In this document: one piece after another, positions 24,057 through 38,141 of the stretch
Layout: each line of letters opens with the position of its first letter
Numbering within the stretch: position 1 is the first letter of the stretch
DNA from: Lingula anatina
Lineage: Eukaryota > Brachiopoda > Lingulata > Lingulida > Lingulidae
Assembly (NCBI RefSeq): GCF_001039355.2
Contig: NW_019775538.1
Span: 149,684 to 211,683 of the forward strand
Direction: 5' to 3'
DNA: 62,000 nt
Program-made: the position numbers and the translations under genes
The notes under the pieces: generated by a model
Seen by the model: only the letters and a program-made list of their open reading frames with translations
The model's database searches: none
Told to the model about the DNA's origin: nothing

Positions 24057-27000
24057 GTAAATAAGTTTAAAATCATGTTGACTTTACTTACATAGATTTT
24101 AACATTTTAGCATAACAACACACCTAAATCGAATAAATGGCTTGAAAACAATTTTTCCACAACTTAATTTCTCTAAAAATGTCTGCAGTTCAAAAACCAG
24201 TATAATTTTAAATTTAAAGAACAAATAGCATATAACCATGCTCAAATGATAAAAAGCCTTACCTCTGCTTGGTTTAACAGAACTACGCCATTTGTTTTGG
24301 TAGCATTGTACCATGGGGAGCCATGAGCAGCATAGCGCACATCGATGGTATTTGGAGCACTGTTGTTGACAGTAAAAATTTCAACAAACTCGGTTTTGGT
24401 GCCAAGTTTTGTGGCCAGCAATTCACGGAACATGTCATATTTACTCTTTCCACCTTTGGGCCTCTCAATAAATTGTTCTGCAGTGATGCCTGAACAGAAA
24501 TGCGATAGGTGAATTTTGATTTAATTAAAAAATATATAATCAAAAAGTATATCCTTAAACCTGAGAAATTAAAAAAAACTGATAAATCAGACAACATCCT
24601 GTGAATGAATTTATCTCTGTAATAACCAGGGTCAGGTGATAAATCAAACATACCATTACATAGGACAGTAGTTACTAAGTAAATTATTATGTACAATAAT
24701 GTCACTTGGGTAAATAGATATAAAAAAAACAAAATGATCAATGATTTATTTGACTATGATTATAGTACAATTCAATAAAGCCTTTTTAAGTTATACCTGT
24801 CAATCTTATGGAGCCAGAGCTGTACACGGCTTCTTTTCCAATGTATTTTATGTTAACCACTACCACGGCAATGGCTTCCACATTTCGAACATTATCAGTG
24901 ACCTTGACCTCCAGATTATAGTTTCCTTCAGGTGCCCCCTTCAGCATTATCACATCGCCAGTGTCCTGGTCCAAGCTAGAGAATAACAGGTTTAAGTTTT
25001 AATTAGAGGTTAAAAGTCATGGTCAGTACATATTCCATGTGACATTTCTCTGCCTAAGCCCATAGTGGATATAATTTACACAGCATTTGCGAGGGAGATG
25101 ACAATATTTGAACTTATTACAAATAAATGGTTACAATTATATCTCAGATTAATTTCTTTAAGCAAGTACCCAGTCTTGGGTTAACTTCTCCTTGCGAGAA
25201 AACTCATTTTTCTGTACTCACCTAAAATGTTGAGGCTGGCTTCCAACCCAAGTAAATGTCTTGTCCACTCTATCCCAGTCATCAGGATCTTCAGCATAGG
25301 CATTCCCTATCACTGTGCTGCTAAACTGACCTTTAAACACAAAAGAACAAGACAGTCAGAGGGACATCCCAACCAAAAGTAAAGGATCATCCTATGGTAT
25401 TTCCCCCCAAAATACATGAATTATATTGGTTACAGTGCAGCGACAATCTCTGGTACTGTTTGCAATGTATACAAAGATAATCATTACTCTTTATAAAACT
25501 GTACAATATAATTATTGTTTTTTTTTGGTGAAAAAACACAATCTACATATTTAAATACATACTGATGGTCAACAAAAACACACTTCCCCTGATGTTATCA
25601 AACACATAAAAAAGTAATAAAAGTAGGTGCTAAAATCAAATAACACACTATTTGACTTGTTATATTATTAAAGATTATCATTCTTTATGATAAAAAATCC
25701 ACCTGCTATTCAAATGAAACAAAAATTCTGTTGTGCTTTAAAAAGATCTGTACCAAGCAACATAAAACCAATTTCATACAGTCACTGCGCAATCCCATTT
25801 GAGATTAGCACAAAACATTTAGTTAAAAAATGCAACAAATAAATAAAAGATACAGAAGGTAACTACTTTTAAATAATTGCAAAAACCAAATTATCCCAAC
25901 ACTCAAACCAACCCACATTTATTTAATGGTAAAAATTGACACAACTATAAATCACACACCAAAACCCTTTGAATGAAAATAATATACTACTTAAATATCT
26001 AATAAAACTATACTTCATATAATCATAACATATCTACATGTCTAGCACTATAAAATGGTGCAAGGGATAACTGCATGCTGTTAGTTCATGTATTAGACAA
26101 ACAATGATATATATAATACTTACTATCTGGGTCATTCCAACCTGAAAAGATTTAAAAGTGAGGGGTAAATGTAGCATAGGGCAAGTGCATTTTTTAAATT
26201 TATTTTACTACAGGGTAAATCTAAACTAACTAAGATGTATATACATGGGCATATATATAGTTTTGCAATTGATATATGAAGAGTATAATAAGCTTATGAT
26301 ATGTCACATGCAACAGCTGAAGCCAAGTTCTACTAAATCTAATAAATTGGTACTGTAGGGCTCTTAAATCATATTATATAATATTCATTTGGCTCAAATA
26401 TTCTGCACTGATGATAAGATTTTGCTACAGTTTTATGAGGAGGCACAGGATGCAGAAGAAATGTTCATCATCTTTATCATATTTTATATGATTGGTCATT
26501 GTGAAAAGCTTGAAATTTTCTAACATGCAACTAAAATGATATATATATTTCTTCAGTGGCTAGATATATAGATATATATAAGTCATGCATGGAGAGAATG
26601 TCATACATGACTGTCACCACATGCAAATCATACAGCGTCATTACATTTTAAAATCGGCCTTTTAGAATTTTTTTCTCTCATTGTCATATGGTTTTTCTTC
26701 TTGCCTAATACTGGCCACTATGCACCATGAAGCAAAAACTATTCAACATGCTGTTATAAAGCTTACCTTCAAAGTTATACACAGACACCTCTTTCCGACC
26801 GGCTTTGTGGTCATTGTCGTTGACATCTCCGATCTCGATGGTCAGAGTGTTGGTGCCACTCATCACAGGGTTTCCGCTGTCGCGCATCATAATTGGCATG
26901 TAGTAGAATTTGGTCTCTTCTCGATCAAAAGTGGCACTTGACTGAATTAGTGCCTGTCCATAAGGGGGTGAGGTTTCTGTTGACGGTAAAAAATTTGAAA

Positions 27001-27571
27001 GTAAGACCTTGAAAAACACTTTTTAAGTCACGATTTTCTGAATGGCTTTGGATGGGGCACGCCAACGCAATGCATGGGAAACAATAATTTCTAGGAAAAT
27101 ATTTTTTAGCAATATAACATTTATTTGTTTTTTTCATTATTCCCATTTGTCTGTAATCTAAAATTACATGTAGAGTGCTAAATTGTCATAATATCCACTT
27201 TTAATTTCCACTTTTACAGTCAACTTCCTATTAGGCTTTTATGTGTACAGTCTCCCTGTCAGACTTACGTGGAGTAAAATCAAAAGTGAACAAGTTGCGC
27301 CAGTTTCTAGGAGAAACAGCTCCATCTCCCAAGGCAAAGGTGAATGGTGGGCCATTACTTTCTTCATCAGGATCAACTGCACTAATTGTGATCACACTGA
27401 CCACTGGTGGGGTATTTTCCATCACCCGGGGTGGAGGGTCAAGGTCATTGGCAAACTGAGGCCAATTGTCGTTAACATCCAACAACCTCACTTTGAGGGT
27501 ACCTGAACCAGTTTGGGCTGGGACTCCTACAAATTGGTAAGAGTTTTATAAATTACTTGTTTAATTTACAA

Positions 27572-27666
<95 letters not shown>

Positions 27667-30600
27667 GTTTCTAAATAAAATGTGATGGAAAAAATCTGAA
27701 CTGAAAAAAAAAAAAAAAAATTCCCAAACTGATGAACTAAGTCATTTTGCCAGTGCATCATGTACAAAATATTTAACATATTTGCTTCCCAGCAAATCAT
27801 TTATCATACAATAATTCATCAAGCATGTCTTCAAATAATTCACATTTCAAGCAATAAAATCAGTGTAAGACAGTGGATTCCCAATTCTACACTATAAAAT
27901 GAATCAATGTGTTATACCTACCTTTGTCAATGGCCATCAAGCATGTCTTCAAATAATTCACATTTCAAGCAATAAAATCAGTGTCAGACAGTGGATTCCC
28001 AATTCTACACTATAATATGAATCAATGTGTTATACCTACCTTTGTCAATGGCCAAAATCTTAATTGTTCTCACTGGATCATCAGGGATGGCCTCTCTGTC
28101 CAGGCCCTTATAAACATACACAATGCCTCTATTTCCGACTTGCTCGATACGGAACTTGCGCTGTCTATCTGTTCTGCGATCAATTGAGAACCTACGTAAA
28201 AGCAAGGAAAGATTTTTAAAACTGTTTAGCATTGAAAATGAGTAGTCAAGTTGTAAAATGCACTGACAAAAGCAAATAATGATGAACAACAGAGTTATTT
28301 TGTCAATTTTATAAGATGCTTAATACCAAAATCAACACCAAATTTTAACGAAATTAGGCGGTAGATTCTAGATAAAATATTATGACCAAATGGCTACCCA
28401 TCATTTCGTATATTCAGATGAGACTTCTAGATGAACATACAATCTGCAACTACTCACTCAAATTGGGCATTAACTCCAGAATCTCCATCCGTAGCTGTAA
28501 ATTCTGCAACTTTAGTGCCAATTGTAACATTCTCATAAACATCAGTCTCAAATGTCTGAGGAGTGATCTCTGGTGCCATGTCATTGGCATCTGTGACAGT
28601 GATGGTGATATTAGCAGTGGCAGTGTGAACGGTGTCTTCTGCGAACACCTGAAGTCTTATCACGGGGTCGGCCTTAATCTGTTCATAGTCAATTTGCTGA
28701 AATACAAAATATGACAAATGGTGGGTTATTAATAAAATTGAGATATTTACTTGTTGTGTCATTTCAAATCATCATATAGACTGACCTCTTTCACTTATTC
28801 GAATTGCACTGGAAAACACATAATATGAAGACTTTTCTATGTGTGATTAGATTCATGAATTCTGTTATCTTTACGAACTAGTGACCAAAAAAAAAGGCCA
28901 TCTGGTTTTGATCCGAGGTGAAATATGTGTCATCTATGAAAACAAAACTCTAAAATTAGCCAAGATGATGTAGATAAGTTCACACAACTGAGAAATTCCT
29001 GAAATCATTTGAGATATCTCATTGCTGTTTACCTGATGCACTTTAACAACTCCATACTGTGTGTCATCATTGCTATCTGCAACCTTATCAACTCTGAAGA
29101 AGTTGGAATCCGACAGTCTGAAAGTGATGGCTGCATTGCTGCCAATATCATTGTCTGAGGCAGCCACTGTTAACACTGAGGTACCCACAGTGTAACTCTC
29201 AGACATCTCTGCAGTGTAGGAACTTTGCCTAAAGACAGGTGGCTGATCATTCCTGTCTCCTACAGTAATGGTGACAGTTGCGCTGGCTGGAAAGGAGGAA
29301 GAAAATGTGATATGATTCCACGTGTTGTACAGAAAAATGTTTGTTTTGAAACACTTATATTATCAATTTCTTCTATAAATTGGGTTCTCAACTGCTTACT
29401 GAAATTTTCATGCACCAATAAAGCCTTCTCTGTCAAATTTTCAATTGTGATGCCATCTGCAGATCAAAAAGAAAGATCAGTAACCTATTGCACTTTTCCA
29501 ATATATCATTTTCTTCCTGTTTGTACCATGACATATCTTAAAACATGCCAATTTAGTCTGTCTTGAAAATTTTATCAGAAGACAACTCTCAATTCTCTGC
29601 TGACATAATTTTTTTTTTTCAATTCGAACATTTCATCAAACCTCTCGATAATTTTGAAAAAATATGTTACCTAATGTGGTCTAGTCGGATTCAGGCATTT
29701 AAAAATATTGATAAATATTTCAGAGAAGAAAATTTCAAATTTTTTCCCCGATTAATCTACTCACAGGATCTGCTTTGGCTACCGTCTGATGGGTTATCCT
29801 GGGCCTGCACCACCAGCTCATACTGAGCCTGGACCTCGCGGTCGAGAGTCGTTGTCAGAGTAGAGATGCCCCCTTTGTTGGTGCCACTGCTTTGAATACT
29901 GAAAAGGTTCTGCCCATTGGCACCTACACTGTTCTGGAGGATGGAGTAAGTGACCAGGGCATTGTCCCCTGCATCTTTATCCGTGGCCACCACTGTCATG
30001 AAGTTGGCTGAAATTGACGAAAGAAGAAACATGAACCATATGCTTCTCTCTCATTTATTTTTTGCATGACTATGCTATAGTAGCTTATATTTTGCTGGAG
30101 CTTCCTAAACAAATCTTTTTTTATTATCTGGTTTATGGGTAATTTATTATGCAAGTTGAAAAATATTGTTATTACAAAAATTGTGGTGAGGATTCATAAA
30201 ATTTACAATTTACACAAAGGAAAAAATTAATAACAATTGGAAGTGCCCCCCCCCCCCATCTCCTCTCCTTAAAAAAATATTCACCTCACTAGCTATAAAA
30301 AAATACTCACGGACTATTTCTCCTTCCATAACTGTTCCTTTCAGCCTCTCGGGGACGAAGACTGGTGCATTGTCATTCTCATCCAGTACGTATACCTTGA
30401 TCTCTGCATATCCGGTCAGGGCGTTAGGGGATGTGGGTTCATCAACTGCAAGAACGTTGACCTCCCAGATTGGCCTGCCCTCTGGTGGATCACGATCAAG
30501 CGGCTTGAGCAGCCTGACTTGTCCGGTTATTGGATCAACATCAAAGTAGCCATCTCTGGCAAACTGACCGTCCAAACTGTACCGTATGGTGTTGTTACGG

Positions 30601-33600
30601 CTGGTGTCTGGATCTGTGGCACTTACCTGAAGAGGGAAAGGGCAAAATAATGTAACATATTGATAATCATAATGTGTAGTTATGTTACCTGAACAAGACT
30701 GCCTGGTTCATGGATAAATACTATCAACGCATGAATAGATATACTTGCTTTAAATCCTTATTACTCTCAGATTATATTGTATTTAACTCACTGGCTTGCT
30801 TTCGCTACAGCACTGAATAAACTACTTGCACCATTGTTACAAGACCATTTTAGATCTCAGATAAATACCAGCCTTCAAATGAATGAGCATGCACACTATG
30901 CGTATCCATAACATTCAAAAAGAATAAAGTTATTACAATGAAAAATTCTTTTAGCTCACAATACCTTTGTCTAAAGATGATAACTTACAAAGTGGACAAG
31001 TAAACTGATGAGAAGTCACTGGATACAAGCAGGTACTCAAATTTTCTACACCTCAATGATGATTAATTGATTCAGAAAAGCTTTATCAAACACAAACCCT
31101 CAATAAATCTCTGGGAACATTGTTATCATTCTCCATGATGTCTCGCGCCTCGTAGGTTCCTTGACTGAATTCTGGAGCATTATCATTGACGTCCTTGACA
31201 ATTATTTCCAAAATGGTGGTGTTGGAATGTAAGCCATCATCAACTCTGTACGTCAAGTTGTAGTGCTGGAAAAACAATGGCAGGCGTTTTAAAATTATGC
31301 CATGTTGCGGGGCGCTCATGTATTACAACAAGTACATTAAATAAAATAATAATGTCTCCTTCTTTTTTTTGTATCTAGAGTTGAAAGTCAAAATTTCTCA
31401 CAACTAGCCTCTCAAAACGTATCCAATTTGTTGGATGATCACCAAAATGTAACAATTACAAATTGAATCACTGAGTATATATCTAATGAGGGAAAGATAC
31501 AAACAGCAATAAGCTTACAAAAATGTTTCAACTGTCCTACTTTACACTGCCAAATCAAAAATAACATATGTATGCATAAATGTATAACAAGCTGTTTATT
31601 CTATACAATAATGTACCATAGTGAATCAACAAAAGGTGGCACCACTTATGGGTGTTGGGTAAAATTTAAGAGGTTGATAGAGGTGGAGGGCATACTCTGT
31701 ATAAAGCATGGAGGAAATTTTTCTAATTTTATTTTTGCATCAAAATAAAACATTTTTTATGAAAACCATTATAGGGCTTAAAATGCAAAGTTTACAAATT
31801 TATAACAGTTCATGTTTTAACATTAAAACGTTTAGAATTCGGAAATTAAGCATGAAAGCTGTATTGGTCTTTGTGTACAAAATTATTTTTAAATATCTTG
31901 AAAGATGGGAAAAGGGGCTTGACAGAAAGGACAATGTGAATCTAGCACGGTATTAAAGGAAAAAATAAAACTGATGAAAATCCCTCTTAATTCTACTTAA
32001 GTAAATAATCAAACAATGCCCTTTAAGATAACCCTTAAATAGTTTTTTAATAGTCAGGGTTCAACTGCATGGATTATCACTTTAACTTTAAAATTTGCAC
32101 ACTGAAAGAATGTTGCTTCACACTACTAGCTCCTTTGAATAAGTGAATAAACAAAACTATTCTGATGGTGTCAATAATAAAAAAATAGTGATAACACTTA
32201 AAGTATGGGACATAATTCAATTACCTGCACACCCGGGCTGGTGCCATTCTAAACAAACAGTCAACATTCAATTTAAAACAAGTATTCTTTCCCCCTGGCA
32301 TATTTCAAAAGTTGACAATGGATATTTCCAAAAATAGCATAAAATTAAGTCTAGATACTTTTGAGACTAAAAATACATATCAATATTTCAACTTTTAAGT
32401 GGTACATGATGGCAGGAAATAAATAAATTATGACATATTCAGTACTTATATAAAAAAAACCTTAGTTGGTCAACATAAACAAGAAGTGGTTTTCCTATAA
32501 AAATGATAAATACATACTCTTGTTCCTCTGTCAAAATCTAGGCGTCTCTGCACAATGATCTCTCCCGTGTCTGGCGTCACTCCAAATGCACCGTCAATAT
32601 TTCCGGCACTGATAAAATAACTCAAGGAACCATCTAAAATGGAGAATGCTAAAATCATGGGCAAATCCAGGATTTAACAAAGAAGGATCACATGTCAAGA
32701 CACCTGCATGGAACCCCTTTTTTATTCTCTGTCATAAATCTTATAAAATTAACAAGCATTTTCAATTTTGAGTGTTGACGGATAAATACGAACAAAATAA
32801 GAGATACATGAATTGTTTCATCAAAAATATCTTTTTACCTTCATCAGCATCACTTGCAGTCAACTGAAAGATGACTTCTCCAATCTCTGCGTCTTCAAAC
32901 ACGGACGTGTTGTAGCGTGCTTTGGCAAACATTGGCGTGTTGTCATTCTTATCTGTCACAATTATCTTAACAGTCGCCACAGCTGAGGATGAAAAAGGAA
33001 AGATAATGAAAAGGGAGAGCAACATCAGTTGGTCATGCATTACTATAAAGTCAACTTTGATAAAGGCAAATCAAATATGGAATCCAAGGTTTCATGTTAA
33101 TTTAACAAAGCAGTTATTTCCCAAGCAGCAGTTCTTAAGATCAAAGAGAATCCTTTCATGTATGAGATACGGCCCTCATTTCAATGTACCTACTAATAGG
33201 TATACAGCAGATTACTGAAGTTTTTAAAGCCCGATTCTAGTAGCTTGTGTGCCATTTATTATCTTCAATACATAAGCTGTGAGTTTAAGACATTAGTCTT
33301 TTGTCTCCAGTGTAAATACCTCGATTGGGTCCATTTACGCTCTTCCTGGCTGATGGAGCACTGTCTTCAGCAGCTACCGTCACAAAATAGGTTCGCCTCT
33401 CTTCCCTGTCAAATGAAACCCGCGATGTGATGGTGCCAGTGCTGGAATCAATGGCAAATTTGGTGCGATAATCTTCCTCATTTGGTTCTGGTGGAGCGAA
33501 ACTGTACCTTACCTAAAAAATGTCAAATATACTCAGTAGAAAATCATTTGAATTTTCATTAGGGAATCTTCCACACAAAGTGTCACATAGTTTGAGAGCA

Positions 33601-36600
33601 TGCACCTGCAAGGCTATATCTTTTAGCTTTATCACATAAACAGACAAATAACAGGTCTGCTACTGGCTTAAGGATAGTTCTCTTTTTCACTCTCATTACC
33701 AGTCTAAAACATGATATTTATCATTTAGAGATACAAACGAAAAGTTGTTAAATACAGTCCCAGTTCTTTGCTGAAAACCTGAAAATATCTGAGGCTAACA
33801 TAACTACTGCAAAACATTCCAAATTGCATCATGTTTTCTATAAATGTAAAAAAGAGCATGATTTGCAAAAAGAAGAAAAAAAATCCACCTCTTCTTGCTA
33901 TTCTGCAACTGATCACAATAAATTTGATTCAATTTTACTTACTCTATTATTTTCATTTAATGAATTAATTTATTTATCTTTTATTCATTAACGCAATATT
34001 TTATTCATCAACACAATATCTTGTTCTAACCCCTCAGAAGGCCATGTGTAAGAAAAGTGTATACACTTAACATGTTTTACCCTCTTTTCATAAAGCTCAT
34101 TATTATTGTTATTATTACTCACCCTTTTATAATCGGGTATGGTGTCAGCATCTACGGCTTGTACTGTAACAACCTGCCAGTTGGTTTGTTCATTCTCTGG
34201 TACACTGCCCAAGATGTAACCCGAGGTATCGATATCCTCAAACTGTGGAATCTCATCGTTCACATCAATCAGTTCCACATATATGATGGCTTCTTTGTAC
34301 AGGGTAAGCCTGTTCTGTGCCTTGTTCTGGTTTGAAAAGGGAAAATAGTTTTATTTAAAAATTGGTTGTAAGCAAATTTCTGTATGATTTGACAGTTTTT
34401 TATTCAATCAACAAACCTGATACTCTTTATTCAAGAAACTCAAGAAACTTTGTAGATGTTAAAAAAATTTATAACATTCTTTCTGGGTATTCACAAATTG
34501 CTTTTTTTGATATTAAGTCTATCTGATGAATTTACATTCATTAGTAATTATGTTTCATGAATAACATTTTAAAATGGTACTCACCGAAGCTTGTACTTTC
34601 AATTCATAGCGATGGAGATTTTCATAGTCAAGAGCTCTGTAAGTAAGGACCTCGAAGGAAGTTTCGTCAACTGGTCTTTCATAAAAAGATCTTCGGACAC
34701 CATTTTGGAATTCATTTCCACCATCAATGATACGGAACGACAGACCGGTTTGACCCTCGATGGTGTTTCTCGCAGAGATGGTAGTTACAATGTGATCAGC
34801 AGTCTCATTTTCCATGATTCGATAGGTTCTGCCATCAATGTTCTCAACCCATTCTGGAGGAGTGTTGCTCTGGTCGGTGATAGAAATTCTGACGGTGACG
34901 TTTTCGCCCCGCTGTGGACTGCCTTGGTCCATTGCCTCCACAGTGAACACTGCTTCCTGGACCTGAGGAGAAATTTCAAAAGAAACAAATATAAAGTGAC
35001 TCATTCTTACAAAGTTGACAAATTAACTCATTATGTAAAAATATTTTAGTTCAACTGAAAAGGACTTAAGCTGCTTCATTTAAATACTACTATCACAAAC
35101 CTCGATAAAGATGATGTGATTCCCATAGGTCAAGTATTTACCGTAAAAAAGATTCAATAACATTTGTATGTTCAATTTGTGCTCACTCATGTACTAGTAA
35201 TGAAGCCAACAATAAACTTAAACCTTAAGTTTGTTAGATTTTAACAAATTGATCAAACTGCTATACTTTTAAACAAAATTGACATGAAGGCACCGAAACG
35301 AAATGCAATACACTTAATAGAGTCATCACTATCAGTGAATCAATTTTTTCACAAAAGCTTACTCAGAATAACCAATAACAAAAAATTATTAATTATTATC
35401 ATAATCCTTCTAAAACTTGCTACACTATTATCACTTTCTAATCATTCATGCAAATCACGGAAAAATACCTGAGAGAGTGCCCTGGCTAGAGAGATAACCC
35501 CCGAGTCTTCATTTATCTGGAAGAAAGCACTAGTAGGTGATGGAATAATCCTGTACTTAAGCTGGCTGTTAACAGCAGAGTCTTTATCCGTAGCTCGTAC
35601 ACGAATTACATTGTATCCAACATCCTTGTCTTCTGACAATGCTGTGGTGTATTCTCCCTTGTCAAAGACAGGAGAGTTATCATTTATGTCGGTAATGGTA
35701 ACTTGGAATGAACAGAAGGCTGCTAGGGGTGGATTTCCACTGTCCTCTGCTTTCACAGTCACACTGACGGTTTTGTACTGCTCTCTGTCCAGCATCTCAG
35801 TGGTGGTCATGTTGCCTGACGTCTGGTCAATGCTGAATGGACGGATGCGAGCTTGAGGTGCCCACAGCAAGCTATACTTGATAAGGCCATTGCTACCACT
35901 GTCTGCATCTTGTGCTCTAACCTGTTAAGAAAAAAGCAAAAAATAAAAATGCATTAAAGATATTATTTGTTTTTGCATTCATTTTTGTTATTTTTCTATT
36001 GGTTATATGTAACTTGCACCACAAATAGTTTTTTTTATCATTATTAACATGAAAACAAAACATAATAAAATGTTTCATTTTTTCCCTTATCTAACAACTT
36101 AAAAAAAAACTTGTTACACAAAAAGGCATTCAAGTCAGGATAGCAGTATCACCACTTGAACACCAACGAAGAATACTATTACTCAGAAATCTATTGAGAT
36201 CCAACCAATCTAATTGAACCTTCAACAAAAACATTTACCTGATAAACAAAAGTAGATGGGGGAGCGCTCTCAACGATTGAAGGATTCATTGAAGCGCAGT
36301 CTGGAAAATCGGGCTTTGAGTTGACAACATCCAGGATTTCGACAATGACCACTCCTTCACTGGTCAGTCTAGTCCCACCACCACAGCAGGCACCATCATC
36401 AGTAGCAATAACATTCAAGATATAGTTGGCTCGGTTTGCATCTATTGGACCAACCAATCTGATATTCCCTGTGTTATCGTCCAGACGGAATGGCATTATT
36501 TGATTGGTTGGATTACCATTTTGGTCTGAAAGTAGGACGGCAAAAATAGAGGAATATATTCAACAGCATTTCTTCGTTTATCAGTAAATATTATTCAGAA

Positions 36601-38090
36601 ATTCATAATTAACATTTCTGAATATTGAAAATGTCTGGAAAAAAAGCTTTAAAGGAAAGACTGTAGGTAATTCTAAACAAAATAATTACAAGACAGTGAT
36701 ATAAAAATCTAGAATCCTACAATATTGCAATAAATATTTCTTTGCAAAACAAATCACACCTTTAAAAGCAAAAGTAATTCCATCATTATCGGGATCTCGG
36801 GCTTGCAGTACAGTCACAAGTTTTCCGTCTGGTCCAGGAACCGAGTCTTCATTAACACTGACATAGAGTGTGTTGGGGATCAGTTGTGGAGGTTCGTCGT
36901 TAACGTTGGACACGCGGAGCCTCACTACTGTGGTTCCCGTCTGCGCAGGCGCTCCATGATCGGTGGCTTGGACGATAAAACGGTATGTGTGGTCCGTTTT
37001 GTTTTCATAGTCAAGCTCCCTGTGAATATTATGAAAAATTTAAAGATTTTTGTTTTTCACAATGGCCTTCATAAAAGAAATGACTAAGGTTAAATGCCAT
37101 AATTTCGATAAATTGCAATACAGATATTAAACTGTGTCAACTGTGAACATTTTAATTGCTTATAATTAAAACCCACTGTAGTTAAATTAAATTTCCAACA
37201 TAATAATAGTGTTTCCTATCTGGTAACATACAAAATTCCACATATGAATCACACAAGTGAAAACATTTCTTAATACATTTTCACCCAACAGTTTTTACTT
37301 CACAAAAACACTTGTGAACACAGTAAGAGGATACATACTTAGCTATTCTTAAAATGCCCCTGTTGTTTTCTGTGGACACACTGAAGTAGCTTCCATCCAG
37401 AGCATTTTGAATGGAATAAGTAATCTGCATATTGGTGCCAGAGTCTGCATCCTGGGCAGCAACTGTGAATGGAAACCAGGCAATTAGCAGCATGACCATC
37501 ATGAGGGGGAAAAAAGTATGAATCAAAAGCCGCATGGCCGCATAGGAATTGAGTACAGGGAGAGAAGGATTATTTAAAGGAAATGGAACACAGACAAAGC
37601 ATCACAGCCATCAGGAAATCTTTTGGGCACCAACACAAAACATGATTACTAAGAAATCTTGTGAGTGCTATATTTTAATTTTATAATATGTGCTGTGTAG
37701 TGCAGCCATTTTGTAAGATTTATAAAAAACAGCAATGCCAAGAGGTGCCATATTTGTAAAATGCACCTGCTCCCAAAAAATGAATTATTAAACAAACAAA
37801 TAAATGGACATAAAAACAATGTTACTCTTTTGCAATTCCATATGAAATTGCAGTATCCTTAGATGTTCGATATATCACATACACAAACGTGTGTGTGTGT
37901 GTGTGTGTGTGATGAAAACCACATAACCTTTGCTTACCTTCAAAAAAGGACTGTCCTACTGGTGTATTTTCAGCCAGAGGAGTAGGCACTATATATTCAG
38001 CCAGTGAGAAAATTGGTTTGTTGTCATTTCTGTCTAGGAGATTAACCACCAACTAAAATCAAGAACGTGGATTAAAATTTACTAGGAAAT

Positions 38091-38141
<51 letters not shown>

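Noticed and set aside
27561-27800. Minus-strand open frame with a long isoleucine run
   Set aside because: It is the translation of the (TAA)n microsatellite and has no domain content.
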